Shown one piece after another: positions 1-8,255 of a DNA stretch of 64,000 bases. The notes beneath the pieces were generated by a model. The model saw only the letters and a program-made list of their open reading frames with translations. It had not been told where the DNA came from and did not search any database. Source of the stretch: Klenkia taihuensis (GTDB lineage: Bacteria; Actinomycetota; Actinomycetes; Mycobacteriales; Geodermatophilaceae); assembly GCF_900112525.1 (NCBI RefSeq), contig NZ_FOMD01000002.1:310001-374000 (forward strand), read 5' to 3'. Each line of letters begins with the position of its first letter. Position 1 is the first letter of the stretch. The position numbers were made by a program, and so were the translations under genes.

Positions 1-44
1 GGGACGAGCACCCCGCTCGGGCTGCGGACGACGTCGTCGGTCAT
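1..44 (-). CDS. 5' end of an unidentified gene running off the left edge
   Basis: An ATG at 44 on the minus strand opens a frame that continues beyond the window (first residues MTDDVVRSPSGVLVP). It starts 5 bases after the acetyltransferase stop and has an AGGGTGA ribosome-binding-like sequence just upstream, so it looks like the next gene of the same operon. Only about 14 codons are visible, which is too little to identify a family. Confidence 0.55.
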   Translation of the reverse strand, partial: MTDDVVRSPSGVLV

Positions 45-48
45 GCGC

Positions 49-627
49 TCACCCTGCGGGCCGCCGGCCCCGTGCGCCAGGGGCGGGCACCGCCTCCGGG
101 GGCACCACCACCGCGCCGGCCGGGACGTCGGAGCGCACCACCGCGCCGGCGCCCACCACCGCGCCGTCGCCGACCCGCACCGGGCCGACCACCACGGCCC
201 CGGCACCCAGCCGCACGCGGTCGCCGATCACCGGCTGGCCGCGGCCGGTGTGCCCCACGGTGACGCCCTGGTTGACCCAGCAGTCCTCCCCCACCGACGA
301 CGCGGTGAGCACCGTCGACCAGCCGTGCTCCACGAACAGGCCCGGGCCCACGTGGGGCGCGCCGATGTGCAGCGAGGCCAGTGGCGGGTACGCCCGGCGC
401 AGCAGCCAGCGCAGGGCCCGCGGCAGCGGGGTGAGCCGGTAGTGCACCACCGAGCGGAACTCGGGGTGGTGCACCACCAGCCGGCCGAACCGGGCCCGCG
501 GCGACAGCGCCGCCCAGGCCGGCCGCGGCAGGCACTCGGCGAACCGCTCCGCGTCGCGGCGCAGGTAGGGGCCGGCCTCCGCCCGCTCGACCAGCCACCA
601 CAGCGGCGCGGTCAGCACCCGGCTCAC
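49..627 (-). CDS. Serine acetyltransferase-like hexapeptide-repeat acyltransferase
   Basis: A 192-residue protein whose C-terminal half (about residues 85-180) is a left-handed beta-helix of hexapeptide repeats, with the CysE-like core GLFVEHG followed by VGEDCWVNQGVTVGHTG and IGDRVRLGAGAVVVGPV. Such enzymes transfer an acetyl group from acetyl-CoA to serine or to a sugar. The chosen GTG at 627 overlaps the stop of the LuxR-type regulator gene by four bases (GTGA), so the two are translationally coupled. The N-terminus is shorter than in housekeeping CysE, which favours the polysaccharide-associated acetyltransferase subgroup. The exact acceptor is unknown. Confidence 0.8.
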   Translation of the reverse strand: MSRVLTAPLWWLVERAEAGPYLRRDAERFAECLPRPAWAALSPRARFGRLVVHHPEFRSVVHYRLTPLPRALRWLLRRAYPPLASLHIGAPHVGPGLFVEHGWSTVLTASSVGEDCWVNQGVTVGHTGRGQPVIGDRVRLGAGAVVVGPVRVGDGAVVGAGAVVRSDVPAGAVVVPPEAVPAPGARGRRPAG

Positions 628-3545
628 GGCAGCAGCCCGCGCTCGGCGGCCACCGCGACCGCCTCGGTGCGCCCGGAGACGCCGAGCTTGGCCAGCACCC
701 GCGACAGGTGCACCGACACCGTCTTCTCGCTGATGAACAGCTCGGCACCGATCTGCCGGTTGGTCAGGCCCGCGGCGACCCGGCCGAGCACCTCGGCCTC
801 CCGCGGGGTGAACACCGCCGCCGGGTCGGCCGGCCGGGCGCCGCCCGCGCCGAGGTCGAGCCGGCCGCGCCGGGCCAGTGCCTCGACCCGGGTGCGCAGC
901 GGGACCGCACCCAGCGCGACGGCGGCCTCGTGCGCGGCCCGCAGCCGCTGCGCCGCCGGCTCCCGCTCGCCCGCGGCCAGCAGCGCGGCCCCCTCCCGCC
1001 ACCGGCAACGGGCCTGCTCCCACACCTGGCGCGGCCCGAACGCCGCGCCCGCCCCCGCCCACGCGGCGGCGTCGTCCCGCCCGTGCAGCCGGGCCACCTC
1101 GGCGGCCAGCCGCAGCGCCCAGGCCCGGCCCTCGCCCTCCACCTCGCCGACGTGCTCGGCGAACAGCTCCTGCGCCTGCCGGGCCTGGTCCACCAGCCGC
1201 TCCCCGGCCGCCACCCAGCGCAGCGCCGTCTCCTCGTCGCCGGGCACCCGGGCTGCGGCCGCGGCGTCCGCCACCGGCCCGAGGGCGACCGCGGCCAGCC
1301 GGACGGCGACCAGGAAGTCCACCGGCCAGATCTCGCGCAGCCGCCGGACGGTGCGCTCGGCGACCGCCACGGCGGCGGTCGCGTCCTGGCGCCACGCGGC
1401 CAGCTCGATGCCGGCGCTGCCCGACGACAGCACCAGCGCGGCGTGGCCCAGCCGGTCCCCGACGGCCCACGCCTGCTCCACCTGCTCGGCCACGTCGGCA
1501 CCCCGCCCGATCGCCACGTGCAGCCCGGCCACCCGCACGTGCGCGGCGGTGTCGGGCACCCGGACGAGCTCGTCGGCGGTGGCCCGCGCGTCGTCCCACC
1601 GGCCCGCGTGGAACTGGGCGAGCACCCGCAGGTAGCGCAGCTCGGCGGCGTAGAAGCTCCAGCCCGCGCCCCGCGCGGCCGCCCGGTCCAGGGCCGGGCC
1701 GGCGTGGGCCACCGCCGCCGCCAGGTCACCGGACTCGTAGGCGAGCGTGGCCAGGTTGAACGCCGCCCGCAGCTCCACGTCGAGGTCGCCGGCCCGCCGG
1801 GCGCGCTCCAGCGCCTCGGTGAGGTCCGCGGTGCGGGCGGCCGGGTCGCCCTCCTCGGTCATCCGGGCCAGCGAGATCATCGTGTCCGACCAGGCGCTCT
1901 CCAACCCCAGTCGCTCGGCGCCGGCCAGCGCCTCCCGGGCCGCGTCGCGCGCGACGGCGTCGCCGCCGCCGACGCTCCAGGCGGTGCGGGCCCGCGTCGT
2001 GGTGGCCCACACCCGGTCGGCGGTCAGCGGGTGCGCCGGGATCAGGTCCAGCGCCGCGGTGCTGGCCTCGACGGCACCGGGCAGGTCGTCGACCCGGATC
2101 AGGGCCTGGGCCAGCGTGTACTGCACCCGGCCGGCGAGGTGCGGGTCGGCGGGGGCCAGGTCGCGGGCCGAGCGCAGCAGCGCGATGCCCCGGTGCAGCT
2201 CCCCCGCGGCCCGGGCGGCCGCCGCGGCGCGCAGCAGCAGGCCCACCTCGCCGTCGGGCACCCCGGCGTGCCGGTCGGGCACCGCCGGCCACAGCGTGAG
2301 CGCCGCCTCCAGCTGCTGCAGCGCCTCGGCCGGGGCACCGACCGCGCCGGCCTCGTCGGCGGCGGTCAGCGCGGCGTCGAAGGCGCCGGGCAGGTCGTTG
2401 CTCTCCCGCGCGTGGTGCGCGAGCTCCGCTGCGGTGCCGGTGCCGTCGGCGCGCAGCCGGGCGGCCACCGCGGCGTGCACCCGGGTGCGCTCGCCGGGCA
2501 GCAGGTCGGCCAGCACCGCCTCCCGGAGCAGGGCGTGCCGGAACCGCAGCCGGCCGCCGGGGTCGACCACCAGCACGTGCCGGTGCACCGCCTCGGCGAG
2601 GGCGGCGTCGAGCTCGGCGTCGGGGAGGCCGGCCACCGCGGCGAGCAGGTCGTGCCGCACCCGGCGGCCGACGACCGCGGCCACGCGGAGCACCTGCTGC
2701 GCGGCCGGGCCCAGCTCCTCGACCCGGCCCAGCAGCACCTCCGACAGCGCCCAGGGCAGCTCGCCGCCCCGGCTGCCGGCGGCCAGCAGCTCCTCGGCGT
2801 AGAAGGCGTTGCCCTCGGCGCGGGCCACGACGTCGTCGACCAGCCGCTCGGGGACGCCGCCCGCGCCGGCGGCGACCGCGCGCACCAGCGCGGCCAGGTC
2901 GGGGTCGGGCAGCGGCGGCAGGTCGAGCCGCTCGACACCGGGCAGCCGGACCAGCTCGGCCAGCAGCGGGCGCAGCGGGTGGCGGCGGTGCAGGTCGTCG
3001 CTGCGGTAGCTGGCCACCACCAGCACGGGCTCGGCCACCAGCCGGGTGAGCAGGTAGCGCAGCAGGTCGCGGCTGGACCGGTCGGCCCAGTGCAGGTCCT
3101 CCAGCACCACCAGCAGCGGCTGCCGTGCCGCCAGCTCACCCAGCAGCGCGGCCACGGCCTCGAACAGCGGCAGCCGCCCGGCCTCGGCCGGGGCGGCACC
3201 CGGTGCACCCAGCAGCGGGACCAGGGCCGGGTGCCCGGCCGGCAGCTCCTCGCGCAGCGGGCGGAGCAGGTCGACGAAGGGCAGGTAGGGCAGACCGACG
3301 TCGCCGAGGTCCAGGCAGTGGCCGGTGAGCACCCGCACCCCGCGCTCGCGGGCCACCTCGCCGGCGGCGGTGAGCAACCGGCTCTTGCCGACCCCGGCGT
3401 CCCCGGCGACCAGCACCGCCGACGGCCGGCCCGCACGGGCGCGCTCGACGTGCTCGGTCAGCCGGGCGAGCTCCGCGTCCCGGCCGACGAGCGGGACCTC
3501 CACCCACTGCGGCACGTCCGGGATCGTGGCACGCCCCTCCGACAC
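624..3545 (-). CDS. LAL-type LuxR family transcriptional regulator with AAA ATPase domain
   Basis: A 973-residue protein of the large ATP-binding LuxR (LAL) type. A P-loop (GDAGVGKS, about residues 48-55) starts an AAA/NACHT-like ATPase domain with a Walker B-like VLEDLHW. A long helical region rich in Ala and Arg with TPR character follows, and the C-terminus (about 905-973) is a LuxR/GerE helix-turn-helix (LTNRQIGAELFISEKTVSVH). Members act as ATP-dependent, ligand-responsive activators; the target here is unknown. Start is GTG at 3545. It is co-directional with the acetyltransferase downstream (4-bp overlap) and a 39-residue basic ORF upstream (3 bases away). Confidence 0.9.
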   Translation of the reverse strand: MSEGRATIPDVPQWVEVPLVGRDAELARLTEHVERARAGRPSAVLVAGDAGVGKSRLLTAAGEVARERGVRVLTGHCLDLGDVGLPYLPFVDLLRPLREELPAGHPALVPLLGAPGAAPAEAGRLPLFEAVAALLGELAARQPLLVVLEDLHWADRSSRDLLRYLLTRLVAEPVLVVASYRSDDLHRRHPLRPLLAELVRLPGVERLDLPPLPDPDLAALVRAVAAGAGGVPERLVDDVVARAEGNAFYAEELLAAGSRGGELPWALSEVLLGRVEELGPAAQQVLRVAAVVGRRVRHDLLAAVAGLPDAELDAALAEAVHRHVLVVDPGGRLRFRHALLREAVLADLLPGERTRVHAAVAARLRADGTGTAAELAHHARESNDLPGAFDAALTAADEAGAVGAPAEALQQLEAALTLWPAVPDRHAGVPDGEVGLLLRAAAAARAAGELHRGIALLRSARDLAPADPHLAGRVQYTLAQALIRVDDLPGAVEASTAALDLIPAHPLTADRVWATTTRARTAWSVGGGDAVARDAAREALAGAERLGLESAWSDTMISLARMTEEGDPAARTADLTEALERARRAGDLDVELRAAFNLATLAYESGDLAAAVAHAGPALDRAAARGAGWSFYAAELRYLRVLAQFHAGRWDDARATADELVRVPDTAAHVRVAGLHVAIGRGADVAEQVEQAWAVGDRLGHAALVLSSGSAGIELAAWRQDATAAVAVAERTVRRLREIWPVDFLVAVRLAAVALGPVADAAAAARVPGDEETALRWVAAGERLVDQARQAQELFAEHVGEVEGEGRAWALRLAAEVARLHGRDDAAAWAGAGAAFGPRQVWEQARCRWREGAALLAAGEREPAAQRLRAAHEAAVALGAVPLRTRVEALARRGRLDLGAGGARPADPAAVFTPREAEVLGRVAAGLTNRQIGAELFISEKTVSVHLSRVLAKLGVSGRTEAVAVAAERGLLP

Positions 3546-3548
3546 GGC

Positions 3549-3668
3549 TCAGCGGCGCCTGAAGGGCCACCGGCCCCGCTCCGGGCGCCGCCGGCGGGCG
3601 GCGCGCGCCAGCTGCTCGCGTCGGTAGGCCAGCTCGGCCTCGGCTCCCGGTCCCCAGACGGCGTCCAC
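3549..3668 (-). CDS. Small basic protein, 39 residues, unknown function
   Basis: A 40-codon frame starting with GTG at 3668, preceded by a strong GAGGAGGA Shine-Dalgarno sequence 5-6 bases upstream. The product begins MDAVWGPGAEAELAYRRE and ends in an Arg-rich tail (12 of the last 19 residues are Arg; last residues WPFRRR). It ends 3 bases before the LuxR-type gene. A 7-bp inverted repeat (3681-3699) lies just before the ribosome-binding site. The ribosome-binding site and tight spacing support translation. I do not recognise a function; a leader-peptide role is possible but unproven. Confidence 0.6.
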   Translation of the reverse strand: MDAVWGPGAEAELAYRREQLARAARRRRPERGRWPFRRR

Positions 3669-3680
3669 GGTGTCCTCCTC

Positions 3681-3699
3681 GTCATCGGTGTGCGATGAC
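3681..3699 (-). repeat. Small inverted repeat before the 39-residue ORF
   Basis: The arms GTCATCG and CGATGAC are separated by 5 bases and lie immediately upstream of the Shine-Dalgarno sequence of the small basic ORF. It could be an operator or an mRNA hairpin that affects translation; nothing distinguishes these possibilities. Confidence 0.35.
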
Positions 3700-3778
3700 G
3701 ACCACGCTCGGCCTGAGGGGGCCGGCCCGGCATCGGGAGGTCACGTCGTCCCGGGCGCCGGCCGGGCCTGAGGGCACC

Positions 3779-5065
3779 TCAGCGCAGCTCGGTGCCCTTC
3801 GTCTCGCGCAGGGTGAGGATGACGCCGAACGCGATGGCGGCGGCCACGGCGACGTAGACGAAGAAGAACACCGGGTGCCCCGCGTCGGACAGCGCGGTGA
3901 TGACCAGCGGTGCGGTCCCGCCGAACAGCGCGACCGTGAGGTTGTACCAGGAGCCGATGCCGGTGGCCCGCAGCTCGGTCGGGAACAGCTCGCTCATCAC
4001 CGCCGGCGCCAGCGACGCCATCATCGCGTAGAGGCCGAGGCCCACGCAGAACACGACGACCAGCGAGAACAGGTTGTCCTGCACGAGGAAGGACAGCGGC
4101 ACGGTCAGGACCGCCATCGCCCCCGACCAGACCAGCATCTGCGGCTTGCGGCCGATGCGGTCGGACAGGGCGCCGAAGGGGTAGCAGAGCGCGACGAACA
4201 GGGCCGTGCCGATGGACAGCGCGATGAACACGTCGTTGCCGTCGGCGCCGCGGAAGTTGATCGCGAACGGGGTCAGCGCGCTGAAGAACGTGTAGTAGGA
4301 CAGCGTCGACAGCAGCGTGAACGCGCACAGCTGCAGCACCGCCCGCGGGTGGTGCCGGATGGTCTGCATGAGCGGGTTCTTCGTCGCCCGCGCCTTGACC
4401 GCGTTCTCCTCGAACTGGTCGGTCTCCACCAGCGAGCGGCGCAGCCACATGCCGACGAAGCCGAGCAGCCCGCCCACGGCGAAGGCGATCCGCCAGCCGT
4501 AGGACTGCAGCTGGTCCTCGTCGAGCACGCTGGTCAGCAGCACGCCCATCAGCGAGGCGGCCAGCAGCGCGGTGCCGGTCGAGATGTAGAAGAAGGCGGA
4601 GTACCGGCCCCGGCGGGACGGCGGGGCGATCTCGGCCAGGTAGGCCGAGGCGTTGGAGACCTCGCCGCCGAGCGACATGCCCTGGGCGATGCGGGCCAGC
4701 AGCAGCAGGATGGGCGCGAGCCAGCCGACGGCGTCGTAGGTGGGCAGCACGGCGATGACCAGCGAGCCGCCGGCCATCAGCAGGATGGTCACCAGCATGC
4801 CGGCCTTGCGGCCCTTGAGGTCGGCGAACCGGCCCAGCACGTAGCCGCCCAGCGGCCGGAAGAAGAAGGCCAGCGCGTACGTCGAGGTGGCCCCGATCAA
4901 CGACAGCGCCGCGTTCTCGCTGGGGAAGAACTGGCCGGCGAAGTACACGACGAAGGTCGCGTAGACGGTCCAGTCGAACCACTCGACGGCGTTGCCGATG
5001 CTGGCCGAGACCAGGGTCTTGACCGGCAGCTTGTGCTCGGCCTCGCGTGCGACGGTGTGGGTCAC
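3779..5065 (-). CDS. MHS-family (metabolite:H+ symporter) MFS transporter
   Basis: A 428-residue, 12-helix major facilitator protein of the metabolite:H+ symporter group (relatives of ProP, KgtP, ShiA). Visible marks are the N-terminal ASIGNAVEWFDW segment, the cytoplasmic loop 2-3 motif GRFADLKGRKAG, the family motif GGEVSNASAYLAE in helix 5, and a second-half repeat of the loop motif (GALSDRIGRKPQ). Length is typical. The predicted role is proton-coupled import of an organic acid or a compatible solute such as proline/betaine; the substrate cannot be read from sequence. Start GTG at 5065 follows GGGAG. An inverted repeat flanks a possible -10 element upstream (5085-5126). Confidence 0.88.
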   Translation of the reverse strand: MTHTVAREAEHKLPVKTLVSASIGNAVEWFDWTVYATFVVYFAGQFFPSENAALSLIGATSTYALAFFFRPLGGYVLGRFADLKGRKAGMLVTILLMAGGSLVIAVLPTYDAVGWLAPILLLLARIAQGMSLGGEVSNASAYLAEIAPPSRRGRYSAFFYISTGTALLAASLMGVLLTSVLDEDQLQSYGWRIAFAVGGLLGFVGMWLRRSLVETDQFEENAVKARATKNPLMQTIRHHPRAVLQLCAFTLLSTLSYYTFFSALTPFAINFRGADGNDVFIALSIGTALFVALCYPFGALSDRIGRKPQMLVWSGAMAVLTVPLSFLVQDNLFSLVVVFCVGLGLYAMMASLAPAVMSELFPTELRATGIGSWYNLTVALFGGTAPLVITALSDAGHPVFFFVYVAVAAAIAFGVILTLRETKGTELR

Positions 5066-5084
5066 GGGGTCTCCCGTCGGAGCG

Positions 5085-5126
5085 GCGCTGGGACCCGCGT
5101 CACGTTAGCGATCACGATCCCAGCGC
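5085..5126 (-). promoter_or_regulatory. Inverted repeat flanking a putative promoter of the MHS transporter
   Basis: Perfect 9-bp arms (GCGCTGGGA and TCCCAGCGC on the plus strand) are separated by 24 bases. A -10-like TAACGT, read on the minus strand, lies at 5102-5107 between them, about 37 bases before the transporter start. The layout is that of an operator bracketing the promoter. A long-loop hairpin is the alternative. Confidence 0.4.
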
Positions 5127-5146
5127 GCTCACCGGGCCCGCACAGC

Positions 5147-5719
5147 TCAGCCGAGCCGGTAGTCCGCGTCGTCGTCGACCACGTCGTCCCCGTCGTCCTC
5201 GTCGTCGTCGCCGTCCTGGGGCTCGGCGACGGTGACGTCACCGCTGGAGAAGCTGCCGTCGCCGTCGGTGTCGGCGTACAGCGTCGCGGTGATCTCGGTG
5301 CCGTCGTCGTCACCGGTGGCGGCCGGCACCGGGGTGCCCAGGTCGACCCGGACGTCGGTGGTGGTGCCGGCGGGGACCTCGGCCGAGCCGAGCACCTGGC
5401 CGGCGCCGGACCGGTCGTCGTCGTCCGGCGAGACGACGACGAAGCCGTCCTCCAGCGCGGTGACCGACGCGACCTGCACCGACGAGCCGTCCCCGGACTG
5501 GTCCTCGAGCTGGACCGCGGCCGCCGCGGAGCTGCCGCCACCGGCGGCGTCCGGCGAGGACGACGGGGACGACGAGGACGACGAGGACGACGAGGCCCCG
5601 CCGGTGGTCGTCCCGGCCGTCGAGGCGGCGCCCCTCACGTCGTCGTCGGACCCGCAGGCGGGCAGGACGACGAGGGCGGTGGCGGCGGGCAGGGCGAGGA
5701 GCAGGCGGCGTGCGGTCAT
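5147..5719 (-). CDS. Secreted lipoprotein with Ser-rich linker and acidic C-terminus
   Basis: A 190-residue protein with a lipoprotein signal (MTARRLLLALPAATALVV then LPAC, lipobox Cys at about 21), so it is probably anchored to the outer face of the membrane. A stretch of nine consecutive Ser residues and further Ser/Ala form a linker, followed by a compact domain and an Asp-rich tail. DTDGDGSFSSGD resembles an EF-hand/dockerin-type calcium loop; calcium binding is inferred. I chose the ATG at 5719 because it directly starts the signal sequence. The family is not recognised. Confidence 0.75.
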   Translation of the reverse strand: MTARRLLLALPAATALVVLPACGSDDDVRGAASTAGTTTGGASSSSSSSSSPSSSPDAAGGGSSAAAAVQLEDQSGDGSSVQVASVTALEDGFVVVSPDDDDRSGAGQVLGSAEVPAGTTTDVRVDLGTPVPAATGDDDGTEITATLYADTDGDGSFSSGDVTVAEPQDGDDDEDDGDDVVDDDADYRLG

Positions 5720-5850
5720 GGCAGCACCGTGCCCGGCGCAGGTGGGAACCGCAGGAGGAGGGGATGAGAGCCGTCTCATCCGGATTCACAGGCATGTGTC
5801 CAGGTCGACGGGGCATGCACGTGGGAGACCCGCGCGACGAGAGGACCACC

Positions 5851-7290
5851 GTGCCCGACAACGGGACCACCGACACCGACCTGCCCCCCACGATCTTCGT
5901 GCTCTACGGGGCCACCGGCGACCTCGCCCGGCGGATGGTGCTGCCGGCCTTCTACCAGCTCGCCCAGTACGGACTGCTGCCCCAGGAGTGGCGGCTGGTC
6001 GGCAACGGCCGCGGCGACGTGTCGCACGAGGACTTCCAGGGCCGGGTGCACGACGCGCTCACCGAGTTCGGCCCCAAGCCCGAGGACGGGCCGTGGGACG
6101 AGTTCGTGGGGAACCTCCGCTTCGCCGGCGGCGGGTTCGACGAGACCGACCCGGGCAGCCTCCTGGACGTCCTGGAGGAGACCAAGCAGGAGATGGGCGG
6201 GGACCCCCAGCACGTGCACTACCTCGCCGTCCCGCCCACGGCCTTCGAGAAGCTGACCAAGGGCCTGCAGGAGCACGGCCTGACCGAGGGCTCCCGGGTG
6301 GTCTACGAGAAGCCCTACGGCACCAGCCCGGACTCCTTCCGCGAGCTCGACGAGCTGGTGCTGTCGGTGCTGGACGAGGAGCAGGTCTTCCGGATCGACC
6401 ACTTCCTGGGCAAGGAGGGCACCCAGGACCTGCACGTGCTGCGCTTCGCCAACGGCCTGTTCGAGCACGTCTGGGACCGCGAGCACGTGCAGCAGGTGCA
6501 GATCGACGTCCCCGAGACCCTGGACGTCGCCCAGCGCGCCGAGTTCTACGACGCCACCGGCGCCACCCTGGACATGCTGGTCACCCACCTGTTCCAGGTC
6601 GCCGCCGAGGTCGCCATGGAGCCGCCGGTCGACCTGTCCCCGGCGTCGCTGCAGGAGGCCCGCGAGTCCGTGCTCGCCGCCTTCCGGCCGCTGGCCGCGG
6701 AGGACGTCGTCCTCGGCCAGTTCGAGGGCTACACCGACATCGAGGGCGTCCCCGACGACTCGACCACCGACACCTTCGTCGCCGCGCGGCTGTGGGTGGA
6801 CACCGACCGGTGGCACGGCGTCCCGTTCCTGCTGCGCACGGGCAAGAAGCTGGCCGCCTCCGAGCAGAAGGTGTCCCTGGTGCTGCGCAAGCCCGACGGG
6901 CCGGTCACCCACGTGCCCGAGCACGGCAACGTGATCACCCTGTCGCTGTCCGGGGCCGGCGCCCTCGACCTGGACTTCGTGGCCAAGAAGCCCGGGCCGC
7001 AGCTCGAGCTCACCCAGACCCGCACCACGCTCGACCTGGCCGACATCGAGGGCGGCACCCCGCTGCCGCCCTACGTGTCGCTCATCCACGACGTGGTCAC
7101 CGGCGATCGCTCGCTGTTCACCACCAGCGACGGCCTGGCCAAGGCGTGGGCGACGGTGGAGCCGCTGCTCGACGACCGGCCCGGGGTGCAGCCCTACGCC
7201 GCCGGCTCGTGGGGGCCGGCCGCGGCCAACGAGCTGGCCGCCCCCTGCGGGTGGCTGCTGGGCCAGACCGGGGAGACCGACGAGCAGTAG
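5851..7290 (+). CDS. zwf: Glucose-6-phosphate 1-dehydrogenase
   Basis: Oxidises glucose 6-phosphate to 6-phosphogluconolactone with NADP(+) or NAD(+), the entry step of the oxidative pentose phosphate pathway. The N-terminal nucleotide-binding motif GATGDLARRM (about residue 17) and the active-site peptide RIDHFLGKE are both present, with EKPYGTSP upstream of it. The predicted 479 residues fit the family. I prefer the GTG at 5851 (GAGAGG 6 bases upstream) over upstream ATGs, which would add a non-conserved extension. It stands alone, without the tkt/tal/opcA/pgl neighbours of the usual actinobacterial operon, so it may be a second copy. A strong bidirectional terminator follows. Confidence 0.93.
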   Translation: MPDNGTTDTDLPPTIFVLYGATGDLARRMVLPAFYQLAQYGLLPQEWRLVGNGRGDVSHEDFQGRVHDALTEFGPKPEDGPWDEFVGNLRFAGGGFDETDPGSLLDVLEETKQEMGGDPQHVHYLAVPPTAFEKLTKGLQEHGLTEGSRVVYEKPYGTSPDSFRELDELVLSVLDEEQVFRIDHFLGKEGTQDLHVLRFANGLFEHVWDREHVQQVQIDVPETLDVAQRAEFYDATGATLDMLVTHLFQVAAEVAMEPPVDLSPASLQEARESVLAAFRPLAAEDVVLGQFEGYTDIEGVPDDSTTDTFVAARLWVDTDRWHGVPFLLRTGKKLAASEQKVSLVLRKPDGPVTHVPEHGNVITLSLSGAGALDLDFVAKKPGPQLELTQTRTTLDLADIEGGTPLPPYVSLIHDVVTGDRSLFTTSDGLAKAWATVEPLLDDRPGVQPYAAGSWGPAAANELAAPCGWLLGQTGETDEQ

Positions 7291-7294
7291 CCCG

Positions 7295-7340
7295 GCACGA
7301 CGAAGGCCCCCTCCCGGACGGGAGGGGGCCTTCGTCGTGC
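7295..7340. terminator. Bidirectional terminator hairpin after zwf
   Basis: A perfect 21-bp inverted repeat (arms 7295-7315 and 7320-7340) with a 4-base GGAC loop and no long T tract. It lies between two convergent genes, zwf and the scramblase-like gene, and can serve both. Confidence 0.85.
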
Positions 7341-7497
7341 GGTGCAGCAGTACGGGTCCGAGCCGGACGCTGGTCGCCTCGCGGCGAGTTGCGCATCCGG
7401 GGCTCCAGCCTCGAAAGAGCGGTATTCCCCGGCGGCAGTTATCCAGTGGAGCCCGGGGACACAGGTCGCCCGGCCCGGACGTCGTCCACCGTACGCC

Positions 7498-8250
7498 TCA
7501 CCCGAAGCCGCGGTCGTCCTGCTTCAGCGCCGTGTCGACGGTCAGCGCGCTGGCCAGCACCAACGACGCGAGCGGGTCCTCCAGCCGGCGGTGCACCTGC
7601 ACGGCGTAGTTGTCCGCGGTGGTGAACATCGTCCGGGCCAGGCCCTCCCAGGTCTTGGTGATCCGGGCGACCTCGGTGCCGGTGTGGTCGGTGATCGCGA
7701 AGTCCCACGCCCGCCAGTTCTCCGCCTGGATCGCCCCCGCCAGCTGACCGCCGACCACCAGGTCGAAGCGGATCCTGCCGAACGCGTTGGCCTGCACGAT
7801 CTCCCCCACCGGCTCGCCGGAGGCCCGGGACACCTGCACCCGGGACTTCACGAGCTTGGCGGGCCGGACGAGCACCAGCACCACGCCGGTGGCGTCGCGG
7901 ACCTCGAGCCGGTGGGTGAGGAACTGGTCGATGGAGGAGACGAACCGCAGCGCCTTCTTCGCCGTCGACTGGCCCACCTGGACCACGGCGCCGATCTGCT
8001 GGCCGTTGCCGTCGCTGACCGTGTACTCGTTGCTCAGCTCGATCAGCTTCGTCCGCTGGGAGACCACCAGCACGGGCTGCTCGAGCAGGATCGACCGGCC
8101 CTGCTGGTGCTGCGGCTGCTGGTACCGCGGCCGCTGGGGCGGGGCCGGCTGCTGCAGGTGCCCGGTCCAGGCCTGGCCGTCCCACCAGCGGGTGGCCGGG
8201 CTGCCGGCGGGGTCGGGGTACCAGCCCGGGGGCGGCGGCGGAGCGGTCAT
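7498..8250 (-). CDS. Scramblase/LURP-one-like protein with N-terminal DUF2510 domain
   Basis: A 250-residue protein. The first 30 residues (PPGWYPDPAGSPATRWWDG) are a DUF2510 motif common on actinobacterial membrane-associated proteins. A Gln/Pro-rich linker follows. The rest (about 50-245) matches the phospholipid scramblase/Tubby C-terminal-like beta-barrel family, with alternating short strands such as LVVSQRTKLIELSNEYTV and no obvious catalytic residues. Bacterial members have no settled function; lipid binding is a family-level inference. ATG at 8250 is 5 bases from the divergent peptidase start, so the two promoters overlap. Confidence 0.75.
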   Translation of the reverse strand: MTAPPPPPGWYPDPAGSPATRWWDGQAWTGHLQQPAPPQRPRYQQPQHQQGRSILLEQPVLVVSQRTKLIELSNEYTVSDGNGQQIGAVVQVGQSTAKKALRFVSSIDQFLTHRLEVRDATGVVLVLVRPAKLVKSRVQVSRASGEPVGEIVQANAFGRIRFDLVVGGQLAGAIQAENWRAWDFAITDHTGTEVARITKTWEGLARTMFTTADNYAVQVHRRLEDPLASLVLASALTVDTALKQDDRGFG

Positions 8251-8255
8251 GGCCG

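Noticed and set aside
708..3698. A long open frame on the plus strand opposite the LuxR-type gene
   Set aside because: Its translation is low-complexity Gly/Gln/Arg/His-rich sequence with no domain. It exists because high-GC codon bias suppresses stops in the antisense frames.
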